Assembly: GCA_019915135.1 (NCBI GenBank) | Contig: JAHLMK010000008.1 | Span: forward strand, 1,550,001-1,614,000 | From: Strobilurus pachycystidiatus | Lineage: Eukaryota; Basidiomycota; Agaricomycetes; Agaricales; Physalacriaceae | Length of the DNA: 64,000 nt | Direction of reading: 5' to 3' | Shown: piece after piece, positions 1 to 14,147 of the stretch | Layout: every line of letters starts with the position of its first letter | How positions within the stretch are numbered: position 1 is the first letter of the stretch | Notes under the pieces: model-generated | Told to the model about the DNA's origin: nothing | Database searches by the model: none | The model's input: only the letters and a program-made list of their open reading frames with translations | Made by a program: the position numbers and the translations under genes

Positions 1-3000
1 TTGACCAAACAACTCGCGAGTGGCAAGATGGTCTTTTCACCCACATTCTGAGAAAGATCATCGACAACGTTCGTGGTGAAAGTGGCAAACGTCACTGGAT
101 CATTTTCGATGGTGATGTTGATCCTGAGTGGGTAGAGAACTTGAACAGGTATTTGATCACTGTGCCTCCGAACATCTGGAGCTTACTAAACTCTTATTAG
201 TGTCTTGGATGACAACAAGCTCCTGACGCTACCTAACGGAGAGCGACTCAACCTGCCTCCGAATGTTAGGATCATGTTCGAAGTTGAGCATCTCAAGTAC
301 GCCACGCTTGCGACTGTCAGTCGTTGCGGTATGATTTGGTTCTCCGAAGACGTCGTCGAACCTTCAATGGTTTATCGACACTACCTGTCTACCCTGTCCA
401 CGATTGCACTTGATGCTAGTGACGAAGAGGCAGATACGCCAGCTCAACGAGTTGAAGGACTTTCGACCGACACTGCGTCGTCCACCAATCTCGTTACCCA
501 GAAACAGGTGGCTTCGATATTGGAGCGCTACTTTGCCGACGGAGATCTGGTCAGCAGTGCTCTCAAATTTGCTGAATCCATCGAGCACATCATGGATTTC
601 ACTGTCACGCGCGCAGTGAACACACTCTTTTCACTCCTCAACAAAACTGCGCGCAACATCATCGAGTACAACTACCAACATCCCGACTTCCCGTTACCCG
701 CAGAGAAAATTGAGCAATACGTCACCAAACGCCTACTCGTCAACATCATCTGGGCGTTCTCGGGTGACGCCAAACTGGATCTTCGTGCGGAGATGGGTGA
801 TTTCATACGGAATCAAACTGGCATAGACCTTCCTCCTCTTGGACCGGGTAGTTCTCTTATCGATTTCGATGTGCAAGTGGCCACTGGCGAGTGGTACGCT
901 TGGCAGACGCGAGTCCCTGTCATCGAGCTCGAGGCGCAAGCTGTCACGGCCGCTGACCAGGTCGTACCCACCATGGACACCGTTCGTCATGAGGAGGTCC
1001 TCTACTCCTGGTTATCAGAGCATAAGCCTCTCATGCTCTGTGGTCCTCCAGGTTCTGGAAAGACCATGACACTCTTCAGTGCTTTACGGAAGTTGCCTGA
1101 CATGGAGGTTGTCGGCCTGAACTTCTCCAGTGCAACGACTCCCGAGCTCATCCTCAAGACTTTCGAGCAGTATTGCGAATACCGCAAGACTCCGAAAGGC
1201 ATCGTTATGGCGCCTATCCAGATCGGTCGATGGCTGGTCGTGTTCTGCGATGAAATCAATCTTCCAGCTGCCGACAAGTACGGTACCCAGCGCGTCATAT
1301 CCTTCATCCGTCAATTGGTCGAATCAGGTGGATACTATCGCACAAGTGATATGGCGTTCGTCAAGCTTGAGCGCATCCAATTCGTTGGCGCTTGTAACCC
1401 TCCCACCGATCCCGGCCGTGTCCCGCTCACCCATCGTTTTCTGCGTCATGCGCCTCTGGTCATGGTTGATTACCCTGGTGAAGTGTCCCTGAAGCAAATA
1501 TACGGGACCTATAATCGCGCCGCTCTGAAAGTCGTTCCCAATCTGCGTGCCTATGCGGATCCTCTCACAGATGCTATGGTGGCGCTCTATCTCGCATCAC
1601 AAAAGCGCTTCACTACCGACATACAAGCCCACTATGTCTATAGTCCTCGCGAGTTGACGAGATGGGTTCGCGGTATCTATGAGGCGATCAAACCACTGGA
1701 GACATTGTCAGTGGAAGGTCTTGTCCGCATATGGGCACATGAAGCTCTTCGTCTCTTCCAGGATAGGCTGGTTCACGAAGAGGAAAAGGAATGGACCGAC
1801 GATCATATCAATGCCGCTGCCATGGAGCACTTCCCTACCATCAATCAAGACGAGGCTCTGGCGCGTCCTATACTCTTCTCTAACTGGACATCCAAGGACT
1901 ACATTCCGGTTGATCGTGACACTTTGCGCGAGTATACCAAGGCTCGCCTCCGCGTCTTCTACGAGGAGGAGCTTGACGTGCCTCTTGTGTTATTCAACGA
2001 CGTCTTGGACCACGTTCTTCGGATTGATCGTGTCTTCCGACAGATACAAGGTCATTTGTTGCTGATTGGTGTCAGTGGCAGTGGAAAGGTAAAGACAGTC
2101 CGCCTGCCCTAAGGAACAAAACTGACGGTTGTCGTGCGATTTCTAGACCACTTTATCTCGTTTCGTGGCTTGGATGAATGGCCTGAGTATCTTCCAAATC
2201 AAAGTCTCGAACAAATATACCGGTGACGACTTCGACGAGGATCTCAGAGTTGTACTTCGACGCGCTGGTTGCAAAGGAGAGAAGATCTGTTTCATCATGG
2301 ACGAATCCAATGTGCTCGACTCCGGATTTTTGGAACGAATGAACACCCTACTGGCGAATGCGGAAGTCCCCGGTCTGTTCGAAGGTGACGAACACACTGC
2401 TTTGATGACTGCCTGCAAAGAGGGATCCCAGCGGGATAATTTGATGTTGGACTCGCACGAAGAGCTTTACCGCTGGTTCACCCAACAGGTGGCTCGTAAC
2501 CTACACGTCGTCTTCACGATGAACCCGCCGGAGAACGGGCTGGCTTCGAGGGCAGCAACCTCCCCTGCCTTGTTCAATCGTTGCGTCTTGGATTGGTTTG
2601 GTGATTGGTCCGATCAAGCCTTTTACCAAGTCGGTCTGGAGTTCACAAATAACCTCGACCTGGATCTTTCTTCCTACGTCCCGCCGATTCACTTCCCCAT
2701 CGCGTATCGTGGACTTTCCATGCCACCTATTCACCGAACGGCCGTTGTCAACGCTCTTGTCCACGTTCATTCCTCTTTGCACCAGATCAACAAGCGTCTG
2801 AGTCGACGCCAAGGTCGATACAACTATGTCACGCCTCGCCATTACTTGGACTTGTGAGTTGGTATCTTCCAGTGACAGGCCACTGAGCTAACAGAACTAT
2901 GTTAGCATCAATCATTACGTTCGCCTTTACACCGAAAAACGCGACGAACTGGAAGAGCAGCAGCGACATTTGCACGTTGGTCTGGACAAACTTCGTGACA

Positions 3001-6000
3001 CCGTGACGCAGGTGGAAGAACTTCGGAAGAGTCTTGCTATCAAACGGACACAGCTGGAGGCAAAGGATGCCGAAGCGAACGAAAAGTTGAAGCGCATGGT
3101 GTCCGACCAACAGGAGGCGGAGCAGAAGAAGACCGCTTCCATCGAAATCCAAGCTGCCTTGGTCGAGCAAGATAAGCACATCGAGCAGAGGAAGGCCATT
3201 GCCACAGCGGACCTCGCCAACGCAGAACCCGCCGTTCTTGAAGCTCAAGCCGCCGTCTCCAACATCAGGCGTCAGCACTTGCAAGAAGTCCGAGCCATGG
3301 CCAATCCTCCGGAAGCAGTCAAACTGGCGATGGAATCCGTTTGTACTGTCCTTGGGCACAAAGTTGACAGCTGGCGCACGGTTCAGGGTATCATTCGCCG
3401 TGAAGATTTCATCCAGAGTATTGTCAATTTCGACACTGCTGCCCAGATGACCAAGCATCTCCGCGACGTCATGAAAAAGGACTTCCTCAGTAGGCCCACC
3501 TACAATTTTGAAACCGTACAGCGTGCCAGTAGGGCTTGTGGACCGTTGGTGAAGTGGGTTTTGGCCCAAGTACAGTTCTCCGACATCTTGGATCGCGTGG
3601 AGCCCCTTCGAAACGAAGTACAATCTCTGGAAACCCAGGCGGAGACGACGAAGAAGCAGGCGACTGCGATCATTGATATGATTGCTGAACTCGAATCGAA
3701 GATTGCGCGCTACAAAGAAGAGTACGCTCTTCTGATCAGCGAAACCCAGGCCATCAAGGCGGAAATGGAGCGGGTGCAAAGCAAAGTCGATCGCAGTATG
3801 AAGCTCTTGGAAAGTCTGTCCTCCGAACGAGGTCGCTGGGAAAGTGGTAGTCGCGCATTTGATGCTGAAATGTCTACTATCGTTGGGGACGTCCTGTTAT
3901 CCGCAGCATTCCTGGCGTATGGAGGCTTCTTCGACCAACACTATCGTGAAGTGATGTGGCAGGAGTGGTCCAATCATCTCACCGACGCAGCGATCACCTT
4001 CAAACCCGAGCTCTCTTTGACGGAGTATCTATCCACCGCGGACGATCGTTTGAGCTGGCAATCAAAGTCACTTCCAGCGGACAACTTGACCACAGAGAAC
4101 GCCATCATGCTCAAGCGATTCAACCGCTACCCGTTGATTATCGACCCGACAGGCCAAGCCACTTCTTTCCTCCTGAATGAATACAAGGAGCGAAAGATCA
4201 CTGTCACCAGTTTCTTGGATGAGGCGTTCCTGAAGGTGCTCGAGAGCGCCCTACGCTTTGGCAATCCGTTGTTGATCCAAGACGTGGAGCATCTGGACCC
4301 CATCTTGAACGCCGTACTCAACAAAGAGATACGACGAACAGGTGGTCGGGTACTCATTCGTCTCGGCAGTCAGGACATCGACTTCTCACCTTCCTTCACC
4401 ATGTTCCTTTCGACCCGTGATCCGTCGGTCGAATTTTCTCCAGATATCTGCAGTCGAGTTACGTTTGTTAACTTCACCATGACCCGAAGCAGTCTCCAAA
4501 GCCAATCTCTCGATCAAGTACTCAAAGTCGAACGTCCCGACACGGAACGCAAGCGAACGGATCTCATGAAGATCCAGGGCGAGTTCCGCCTTCGCCTCCG
4601 CACTTTGGAGAAGCTGCTTCTCCAGGCTCTCAACGAATCATCCGGAAACATTTTGGACGATGATAAGGTTATCGATACTCTGGAGACTTTGAAGCGCGAA
4701 GCTGCCGAGATCACATCCAAGGTCGAAGAGACTGACGTCGTGATGAAAGAAGTTGAACAGGTCACCGCTGAGTACCTTCCCCTTGCACAGGCTTGCAGTG
4801 CGGTGTTCTTCGTCTTGGAGCAGATGAACCTCGTCAATCACTTTTACCAGTTCTCGCTGCGCTTCTTCTTGGACATCTTCGACTATATTCTGCACCACAA
4901 CCCTCATCTCAAGGGTGTCTCAGACTATAGCATCCGTCGGGATATCCTCTTGAACGACTTATTCTTGGTTGTTTACCGCAGGACGTCTCGGGCATTGCTT
5001 TATCGTGACCACGTCATGCTTGCCGTGTTGTTGGCACAGGTGAAGCTGCGAGGAATCGAGGACTTCACTGATGAGCTCGATTTCTTGCTAGACAGTGCAG
5101 ACAACGTCGTCGCTACCGTCGGCGGCGCTACATCCTCGCAGATCGCATTCCTCTCCCCCGACCAAATCTTACGCCTAGATGATTACGCGAAGCAGCCTAT
5201 CTTCAAGCCGGTTCAGACGAGCATCGCTGAACAAGAAGATCAGTGGATCTCTTTCATCCAGTCTGCCAACCCGGAGGGATCTGTACCCAGCCCGTGGGAG
5301 CCAAGCACTCGTAAGTTTCCTGGGAGAAGGCAAACAGACAATGCATGCTAATTCTTTTTGTCAGCTGCCGTTGAGGCGATTCGAGCCATGTTGATCGTCA
5401 AATGCTTGCGCCCTGACCGCTTACTGCAATCCACTGCCCAGTTTGTCCGCGTCGTGTTCAACACAGACCTTTCCCTCGAATCTGCATACGAGCTTGGTGC
5501 AATGGTGTCGGATGAAGTTCCAGCTGCCACGCCCCTCGCGCTGATCTCCGTACCGGGATACGATGCCAGTTATCGTATTGAAAACCTCATCAAGAACAGC
5601 GGGATGAGGTCGTCTTCTGTTGCTATGGGTTCCGAAGAAGCATTCGCGTTGGCTGATTCGGCCATTGCTGCTGCCGCCCGCTCAGGAACCTGGGTACTTC
5701 TCAAGAACGTCCATCTGGCGCCACAATGGCTCGGGCAACTCGAGAAGAAGCTACATACGCTGAATCCCACTCGCAACTTCCGTCTGTTCCTGACGATGGA
5801 GGCCAATCCTTCGATACCTGTCAATATCCTACGACAGTCGAGGCTGATCATGAACGAACCTCCACCGGGTGTCAAAGCTAACCTCCTCGACTCTCTCCAC
5901 AGTATCCCTCCAGCGAGGTTGTCGCAAGGTCCGGTAGAGAAGATTCGCTTGTATTTCCTTCTTGCCTGGTTCCATGCTGTTGTCCAAGAGCGTCTCCGTT

Positions 6001-7508
6001 ACGTTCCACTTGGCTGGAGCAAGTCCTATGACTTCAACGATTCCGATATGGCTTCAGCATTCAACGCTATCGACACTTGGCTTTTCACTGTTTCCAAAGG
6101 TCGTGCCAACATTGACCCCGTGACGATCCCTTGGGACGCTCTCCGTACACTGGTCAAGCAATCGGTGTATGGAGGACGAGTGGACAGTGATTTCGATCAG
6201 AGGATCCTTGACTCCTTCGTTGATGCCTTGTTCACACCGTCGGCGTACAACGTAGATTTCGATCTCGTGCCGTCCTTGCATGATGGTCATATCCTCACCG
6301 CACCGGACGGCACGAAGATGGATCATTTCCTGGGCTGGGTGCAGAGCTTGCCTGATCGTGAACCGCCTTCATGGTTGAGCTTGCCGCCTAGTGCTGAACG
6401 GGTTATTGCTATCGCTCAAGGTCAGTGCCCCTCCAGACTGCCTTGCAAATGCTGACGTCTTCTTCTAGGCAACGAACTGCTCAATAAGTTGCGGAAGATG
6501 AGGCTGCTTTCAGACGACGATGACGAGGTCACGCCAACCGCTTCGGCTGCAAAGAGCGACACGCAACCCGCATGGATGCGCAGCTTACATGACCGCTGCA
6601 AGGAATGGCTCGAGCAGCTGCCAGAGGTCGGTGGATAGTTCGTGTTGATGCTTTCTCCGTCTGACTTGTTTGTTTGTAGAAATTCAACGTTCTGCCCCAG
6701 GCCAACGACAACCAAGACCCACTGTACCGATTGTTCTCTAGGGAAGGCGAAATTGGCCGTCGCTTGATCGGCACGGTTCGTAGGGACCTGTCAGATGTTG
6801 TCAAGGTCTGCCGAGGAGAACTGAAGCAGACTAACCATCTACGCAGCCTCATGAGTGATTTGACAAAAGGTGATATTTTGTCCGACGGAATCAGTTGCGA
6901 TCTCGCTCATGCTGTATTTCTTTCAGGCACAATCCCTAATCATTGGAGGCGATACAAAGTACCGAAGGCAATGGCCGTCGCTGGATGGATTGTTGACTTC
7001 GGACGCCGCTTGATTCAATTGGATCGTGTCTCCGGTTTGAACAACCTGAACGACTTTGAAGTGTGGCTGGGCGGCTTGTTCTTCCCTGAAGCCTACATCA
7101 CTGCCACCCGGCAGGCTGTGGCTCATCGCAAGAGATGGAGCTTGGAGACACTCCGTCTTCGTCTTGATATAGAGAAGGTCAATGACCCGGAGGCTTTCAT
7201 AGTGGACGGTAAGGAAGTCGTCTATTTTGGTGTGCTCTGCTAATTATTCAATGATAGGTCTCGTACTTGAGGGTGCTTCTTGGGCAACTGACAAGCTCGT
7301 GCTCAATGATGGAGAGATTGTACGACTCGGCGCCTCCCAGATCCGCTGGGTTCAGGTTGACGAGACAGGACGAGACGGTCTCGTCAGCCTGCCTGTCTAC
7401 CTGAACGGCGATCGCAGCGATGTGATGTTTACAGTAGATTTGCCCTTCGACTCGAGTGCTGGTGCTCTGGTCTCGATGAGGGCTGTCTGCTTGACGGCTA
7501 GTACGTAG
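1..7508 (+). CDS. DYN1: Cytoplasmic dynein heavy chain, 5'-truncated by window edge
   Basis: This is the motor subunit of cytoplasmic dynein, which moves cargo and nuclei toward microtubule minus ends. Nine exons join in frame: 3-148, 201-2088, 2147-2853, 2906-5310, 5365-6420, 6469-6626, 6680-6869, 6927-7208 and 7258-7508, giving about 2360 residues. The tail and AAA1 lie upstream of the window. AAA2 is entered at the start ([17 protein letters not shown]). AAA3 has Walker A GPPGSGKT near 1045-1070 and Walker [12 protein letters not shown]4 has GVSGSGK, split by the intron at 2089, and Walker B CFIMDE. The stalk coiled coil starts near 2925 and runs into the microtubule-binding domain (about 3280-3600) and the return helix to about 3850. 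AAA5 (LIIDPTG) and AAA6 follow, then the C-terminal domain to the TAG at 7506. No frameshift is visible. It converges on the homoserine kinase gene with 118 bp between stops. Confidence 0.97.
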
Positions 7509-7626
7509 TACTGCTTGGAGATGATGATACCCCGGAAGGCTGCCATCGATATAATACCTGATACCATATGTACTTATGATAATGCATTCTTACGACTTCT
7601 TCTTGAATTCAGGCTGAGTGTTATGT

Positions 7627-8795
7627 CTACTGTTCTACGGTGACATTGCTACCCTCAGCAACTGACAAAACTTTCCAGTCAATCTCGATTCCATTCTCTT
7701 TGAAGATGGTCCTGGCACTCTCCGCTATAGCTTCAAATCCCCCGGTGGCTAAAGCAAGTATGGTGGGTCCGGCACCAGAGAGGCATATACCCAAAAGGCC
7801 GGGATGACTTGACGGGGTGATCAAGGAAGTAACTTCTGGAAGACCGGGGATCTGTGGCAAAGACATTCACAATGCCGAAAGCTGCCAACACAGAGCACTT
7901 ACTAGAGTTTTGCGATACGGTTGGTGAACCCGATCTTTCATGGCCTCATATATGAGTTCTGGGTCTGGAGGTGACTGCGCCAAAGCAGTAGTGAGGACTG
8001 CAAGGCGTTGCAAGTTGAACACCTATTTGGTCTAAGCACACAAAGAGATCATGAGAAAATAGAGATACGTACGACATCTTTCCGCGAATATGAAGTTGGT
8101 AGCACCTGCCGTGCTTTCGCAGTGCTCAATTCGAACCTTGGTATGATAGCCACAGCCTTGATATTCTCGGACCAGCCGAAACGGACGTAATGTCCGATGC
8201 CCAATGGAGGGGGAGGGGGATGCAGACCCCAGTCTTCAGAGGCATCGGGCGGATATTCAGGCAGAACTTCACTTAATGGCACACTGGCCGCTTCCGTGGC
8301 GGCCTCGTCCAGCTCACGCAGATATGAACCGACAAATCCGCCAACAAGGGCGGCGGTGACATTATCTGGATGGCGCTCTACCATAAGGGCGAAGTCAAGT
8401 AAGCGTTCTGTGGAGAGATTGAGCTCTCCGAGCTGATTTCCTAGTAATACGCCGGCTATCACAGCCGCGCCAGAAGAACCCAACCCTCGGCCGAAGGGAA
8501 TTTCGTTGTTCGCGTGAATTTTGGTACCAGAGGGAAAGTTGCGGATGTTGTTGCACCTGAGGACGTAGAGGGCGACACGCGTGGTCAGGTTTTTGTATGC
8601 ATCGAGGGGGACCTCGTCCGCACCCTCGCCGGAATAGGATATGAGAGGAGGTGCATAAGGGGAGGACGGATCTGGTGGCGTGACGGAGACGTCGAGGGTA
8701 AGATGGAGAGACAGGGATAGACCGACGACGTCAAAGCCGGGGCCGATATTGGCGGAGGTGGCGGGGACGCAGATGGCGAAGTTTCTTGAAGTCAT
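7627..8795 (-). CDS. THR1: Homoserine kinase (threonine biosynthesis)
   Basis: The enzyme phosphorylates L-homoserine with ATP to O-phosphohomoserine, the step before threonine synthase in the cytosol. Exons 8795-8073, 8022-7903 and 7851-7627 join in phase 0 to 355 residues, the usual length of fungal Thr1. It is a GHMP kinase: the N-terminal motif PATSANIGPGFDVVGLSL lies at about residues 11-28, the glycine-rich phosphate loop FGRGLGSSGAAV at about 100, and the C-terminal motif CLSGAGPTILAL near residue 300. The exon 1-2 junction restores the conserved stretch KDVVFNLQRLAVLTTAL, which fixes the intron. The start is the first ATG, directly before the conserved N-terminus. The gene is head-to-head with RRP5 (135 bp apart). 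Confidence 0.96.
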
Positions 8796-8930
8796 GATGG
8801 TATCCGAACAACTTCACGCGAAGGTGCAACGAAGGTGACTCGTCCATACCCAATGCCTTTCTGGGACCGCGATCAGTGATCAGTGATCAGCTGGCCCGAT
8901 CACTTTTTTCGAAAACTACAGACGACGGCC
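8796..8930. promoter_or_regulatory. Shared promoter of THR1 and RRP5 with GATCAGT tandem repeat
   Basis: The 135 bp between the divergent start codons must hold both promoters. It contains a 7-bp tandem repeat, GATCAGT twice plus GATCAG (8871-8890), followed by another GATCA at 8898-8902. Each unit carries a GATC palindrome, so the array reads nearly the same on both strands. No clear TATA box is seen. That the repeat is a regulatory site is inference. Confidence 0.4.
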
Positions 8931-11900
8931 ATGGCGGCACAGAAACGCACCCTCGAGGATCCCGGTTCCTCTCAGAAACAAAAGAAATCAAAGGTCACTG
9001 CTTCGACACAGGCGGCCCCGGTCTCCCAGCTTGTCCCAATCGAGCTTGATTTTCCTCGTGGTGGTGGAACGTCCTTTACGCCTTTGGAAGTCAAAACTAT
9101 ACGCGCAGAGGCAGTGAAGGAGGCCGACAATGAGCTGTTCAAGGTGCGAGTACTGCTACATCACACTCGGTCCATATTCAATGTCTCCAGGACGCGGAGG
9201 ACTCAAAAAAGACCAAGAAGCGGAAGAGAAAGTCAGAGGCCGGTCCATCTACGGAGACGACGAAGACAGACAGGATTAGAATTGAACACTTGAACTACAA
9301 GGCGTGTATCGACTCCAGTCAATCACATCCAATAACTGACTTTGCTCAGAGGATCAACGTCGGTATGAAAATATTTGGCCAAATCATCGCTATCCAACCT
9401 CTGGCTCTCGTTGTTGCCCTTCCCAATCAACTCTTTGGCCACGTTCCAATAACAAACATCTCCCGTTCTCTCACCGCCCTACTGGAGAAGGCCGAAGCAG
9501 ACGACGAAGACGACGCCATGTCCGTCGATGATTCCGGCATACCCAACCTTTTCGAAATATTCCACGAGGGGCAATATGTGCGGACAGTGGTCACAGCTGT
9601 GCATGCTGCCGGGATCACTGATACGACCGGGATAGGACGCTCTAGGGACGAGTCTGTCCGAGCAAGCAAGAGGATAGAGCTCAGTCTCGACCCGTCAAAA
9701 GTCAACGCCGGCGTGAAGAAGTCTGACATCGTGGAGAAGTTTGTGAGTCCGATATTGCATTCCATCTCTTCAAATCATTGATTTCGTAGACAATGACGGC
9801 CGCAATCACCAGCGTGGAAGACCATGGGTACCAGCTCGACATTGGCATACCCGACATGACCGCCTTCCTGGCTTTCCAAGATGTAAAACAGGAAGGGCAA
9901 CTACATGTCGGCCAACTGGTGGACGCGACCGTACAGAAAGTTGCCAAGGGTGGTCGAACGTGCAGCGTCACCACTGATCCCAGTACTTTTGCTTCGAGTT
10001 CGGTAAGTGCCTCTTCCTGACCCTTTTTCCTCTGTATCAACACTGACGCTATATTCAGATGACAGAAGTAACCAATGTCACATCCATCCTTCCCGGCTCC
10101 CTTGTTCAAGCTCTCATCACGGCTACGCACACGACGGGGTTGAATGTACAGGTCCTCGGTTTCTTCGACGGTACCATTGACCGTTTACATCTTCCTCGCG
10201 TCATGACAGAAAAGTCGCACAAAATGGGCAAGAAAGTCAACGCGCGCGTTCTCTACGAATTTTCCTCGTCGCCTCCCAAACTAGCCCTCGCCTTGAATGA
10301 GCATCTGATTGGTCTAGAGCCGTGTAAACCTAGCCCCGACGATTCTCGTAGTCTCCAAGACGCGTATCCTGTGGGTACAGTCATTCAAGAAGTGAAGGTT
10401 CTCCGCATAGAACCAGAGCGGGGTGTGGATCTCGAAGTAGGACCGGGCTTAGAAGGCTTTGCGCATGTACGTTACCCTTGTAATTTGCACTCTCGCCTGT
10501 TAACGCTGCTATTCCAGATCTCTCACATGTCCGACGAACATCTCCCTGCCATTCTCATCGGTGGACCCTGGAAAGTGGGCTCTATACATCGGGCAAGAGT
10601 CACCGGTTACTTTTCCTTTGATGGGGTGTTGCAACTGTCGCTCAAGCCATCCGTGATCGACCAGCAGTTCTTCCAAGTTGATGACATCAAGGTCGGGGAG
10701 ATAGTCAAGGGCACCATCAAGAAGCTTTCGGATAATGGGCTGTTTGTTTCGCTGTCAGGAAGCATTGATGGTGTTGTGTGGCCAAATCACTACGCAGACA
10801 TTGCGTTGAAGCATCCTGCCAAGCGATTTAAGATAGGCGCCAGCATCAAATGCCGTGTATGTGTCGTCCAAATTCTGTTCTCGTTGTTCTGACTTGCCGC
10901 TTGTAGGTGCTTGTGGTGGATACACAGCGCAAACGAGTCTCGCTTACGGCGAAGAAGACTCTTCTCGACTCCGATCTCCCGATTGTGGCTTCATTTGAAG
11001 ATGCAAAAATCGGTCTAGTCACCAACGCAGTCATCTTCCGCATAACGGACAAGCAGCTCATGGTCGAATTCTTCAACAACGTCAAGGCCATGATTCCAAT
11101 GAGAGAAGTCAGGTAAGCTCGAAGTTATGTTATGGTTTGTACAACGCTGACCATCACGCAGCGAACTGCCCGTCAAACTCTCAGACGCCTTCTCTGTTGG
11201 CAAGATCGTCAAAGTCCGTATCGTCGACGTCAAAGCCGACCAGGGACGCATAATTGCCAGTATCAGGAAGTCGACGGCCGCCCAGTCGTTCAATCCAGAC
11301 ACCAGCAGTGTTGACATTGGCAACATTGTGACCGGCAGAGTGACGGAGGTGCAGAAGGACAATGTCATGCTATCGCTGGAGCCTTCGAATGTCCGAGCGC
11401 TTTTGTCACTCAACAACCTTGCCAACCAACGAGGGACAACCGCAGCACAGCTACGCGTGTCTCTGGCATCAGGAGACGCCCTGGAGGACTTGGTTGTCGT
11501 TACAAGGAACGCAGAGAAGCACTTTGTCATCGTCGCTACCAAGCCGAAAGGGAAAACCGCGTTGAAGGGGTCATTATCCATCGACACAGTGGCTCTTGGT
11601 CAGATCGTTAGCGGCCGTGTCACACGTAAGACTCGGGTTGGCACGCTTTTGAAGCTTCCGTCGCACATTGGGGGAATTCTACATCCCACTGACGGGTCGG
11701 ATGACTACGAGAGTGGGCATCCCTTCCCTGCGATGGATACCGTGTTGAAAGCGGCTGTCATTGCCATTGACAAGAGCAAGAAGCAATTGACACTATCGAC
11801 TCGGCATTCGAGGCTGCACTCCGAGGACGAGACGGCTGTTGTAGACCGTGTCATCGAGGGCGTTGAAGACTTGAAGGTTGGGGATACTGTCCGCGGGTTC

Positions 11901-13908
11901 ATCAAGAGTGTGGCCACCCACGGTCTCTTTGTGTCAATTGCTCGCAACATTGATGCTCGGGTACAGATTCGGGAACTCTTCGACGACGTAGGTCAATCAT
12001 GCTATTCGAACAGTGCTGTTCTAACATCTCAATCCTTTAGTATGTCAAAGAATGGCAGGAACGGTTCCTTGTTGATCAAGTAGTGAAAGGACGAATTCTT
12101 AGTGTCGATGCCGAGAGCAAAAAGGTCGAAATGTCCTTCCGAACCAACGATCCCACAAGGAAGTCAAACTTGACCCTTCGAGACTTGTCGAAAGGGCAAA
12201 AGATCACTGGCTCCGTCAAGAAAGTCGAAGAATATGGCATCTTCATTAACATCGACAACTCACGACTGAACGGCCTCTGTCATAAATCCCAGGTAAGTCC
12301 ATGCAGCCCCACGACGTTGCCAGGCTCATTTATCTTTCTGTAGCTATCGGACAACAAGAACGCTGACGTGACGGTCGCCTTGGGCGGATTCCGAGAAGGC
12401 GACCGCGTGAAGGCTGTTGTTTTGGACATCGTTGGAAAGCGCATCTCTCTCAGTCTCAAACCATCCCACTTCACAGACGAAGACTTTGCGAGTGATGAAG
12501 AAGCGGCGGAGCCAGAGAACGACGAACTTGGCGCTGTGGAAGACGACGAGGGCGACGACGATGAGGACGACAGCCGATCAGCAGCCGAAGGGTCAGACTC
12601 GGAGGCAGAAGACAAAGATGACGATGCCGATAGTGAGGACGACGGGATGGACGTTCAGGTAGATGCCACCATGGCCGACTATCAATCTGTTCCCTCGAAA
12701 CCTTCCACATCCAATCTCCAAAAGCCTCTACCACTCACAACTGGCTTTGACTGGTTCGCCCAGCCGAAACCTTCTGTTGAGTCTGATGCCGAGTCAGACA
12801 TCTCATTCGATGACTCTGACGGGGAAGGACAACCCAGCAAGAAGCGGAGGAAGAAGCGCAAGGAGATCGAGGTTGACCTTACGGCTGAGATGCACACCAG
12901 AGCACCAGAATCGACTGCTGATTTCGATCGACTGCTACTTGGCTCTCCGAATTCCTCGTACTTGTGGATTCAGTACATGGCGTTCCTTCTACAGCTAGCC
13001 GATGTCGACAAAGCCCGGGAAATTGCGCGGAAAGCTCTCGGCACGATCAACTTCCGCGAGGAGAAGGAGAAGTTGAATGTCTGGATCGCGTTGTTGAATC
13101 TGGAGAACACGTATGGTACGGAGCAGAGCTTGGATGTTGCGTTCAAGGAGGCTGCCAAGGCGAACGACTCCAAGACTGTGCATCTACGTCTAGCATCAAT
13201 TCTTGACTCGTCTGATAAAGCTCAGGTAAGCAGCCAGTATCTTCCCAAGCTGGGAGCGACGCTCTGACCCACATAATAGCTTGCGGAGGAACAGTACAAA
13301 AAGACTGCCAAGAAGTTTGGACAGAGCTCGAAAGTTTGGACCTTGTTCGCAGAGTTCTATCTGCAACGAGGCGAACTTGAGCAAGCGCGGAACTTGCTTC
13401 CACGCAGCCTACAGAGCTTGGAGAAGCGCAAACGTTCGTTCATATTATCTTCAATATAGCTGAAGGTACTCATCAGATTGAACCAGACCTGAAAACTATC
13501 TCGCGCTTTGCGCAATTGGAATACAAGCTCGGCGAGCCAGAACGTGGCAAGACGCTATTTGAGGGTATTGTCGACTCCCATCCCAAGCGTTGGGATATCT
13601 GGTCTGTCTACATGGACATGGAGGCAAGGCAGGAGAACATCCAGAGCTTACGGTACGTCTTCCGAGAATCACTCTCTGTCTGGTACTGATCAAGTTGTAG
13701 TTCGCTCTTTGACCGTGTGCTGGCCATAAAAATGACGAGTCACAAAGCAAAGTGCGTCGCGACATCTCCTGGCAGTCTATGTTTTCTGATGGTCATTAGG
13801 TCTTTCTTCAAGAAGTGGCTGGACGTTGAGCGAAGGCTCGGAGACGAGGAGGGCGCCGATCTCGTGAAGCAGAAGGCTGTGGAGTGGACTCAGCGAGCTA
13901 ACTTATGA
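8931..13908 (+). CDS. RRP5: rRNA biogenesis protein RRP5 (S1 repeats plus HAT/TPR repeats)
   Basis: RRP5 is a nucleolar factor needed for both 18S and 5.8S rRNA processing; its S1 repeats bind pre-rRNA. Fourteen exons (8931-9143, 9191-9301, 9350-9742, 9790-10002, 10059-10466, 10518-10856, 10907-11112, 11162-11987, 12041-12292, 12344-13225, 13280-13433, 13487-13652, 13701-13751, 13800-13908) give an exact frame of 1440 residues, somewhat short of yeast Rrp5. The N-terminus is lysine-rich. Successive S1 folds follow (for example VGMKIFGQIIAIQPLALVV, VGEIVKGTIKKLSDNGLFVS, KGQKITGSVKKVEEYGIFI), then an acidic linker at about 12480-12850, then C-terminal HAT repeats (WIQYMAFLLQLADVDKAREI; ISRFAQLEYKLGEPERGKTL). 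The intron 9302-9349 uses a GC donor; the only GT alternative breaks the frame. The ATG at 8931 follows a short leader. Confidence 0.95.
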
Positions 13909-14147
13909 GTACTGCTGCATGTGCTATATCTACTTCTTTGTTTGCATATCGGAAGACCATGTTTTTACTCGCCATCACAAATTGTGCCGGAGGGTTCAAG
14001 TTAAATCTGAAGTTCAAGTTATGGTCTATCGAGACTCGAGGTCAGGGTAGAGCGCGGCTAGTCACGATCACGAGACCTATTAGTCACAGGCTCACAATCG
14101 TCGGGACTCGGGACCCGGCATTCGTTTGTTGATCACTCAACTGGTCT

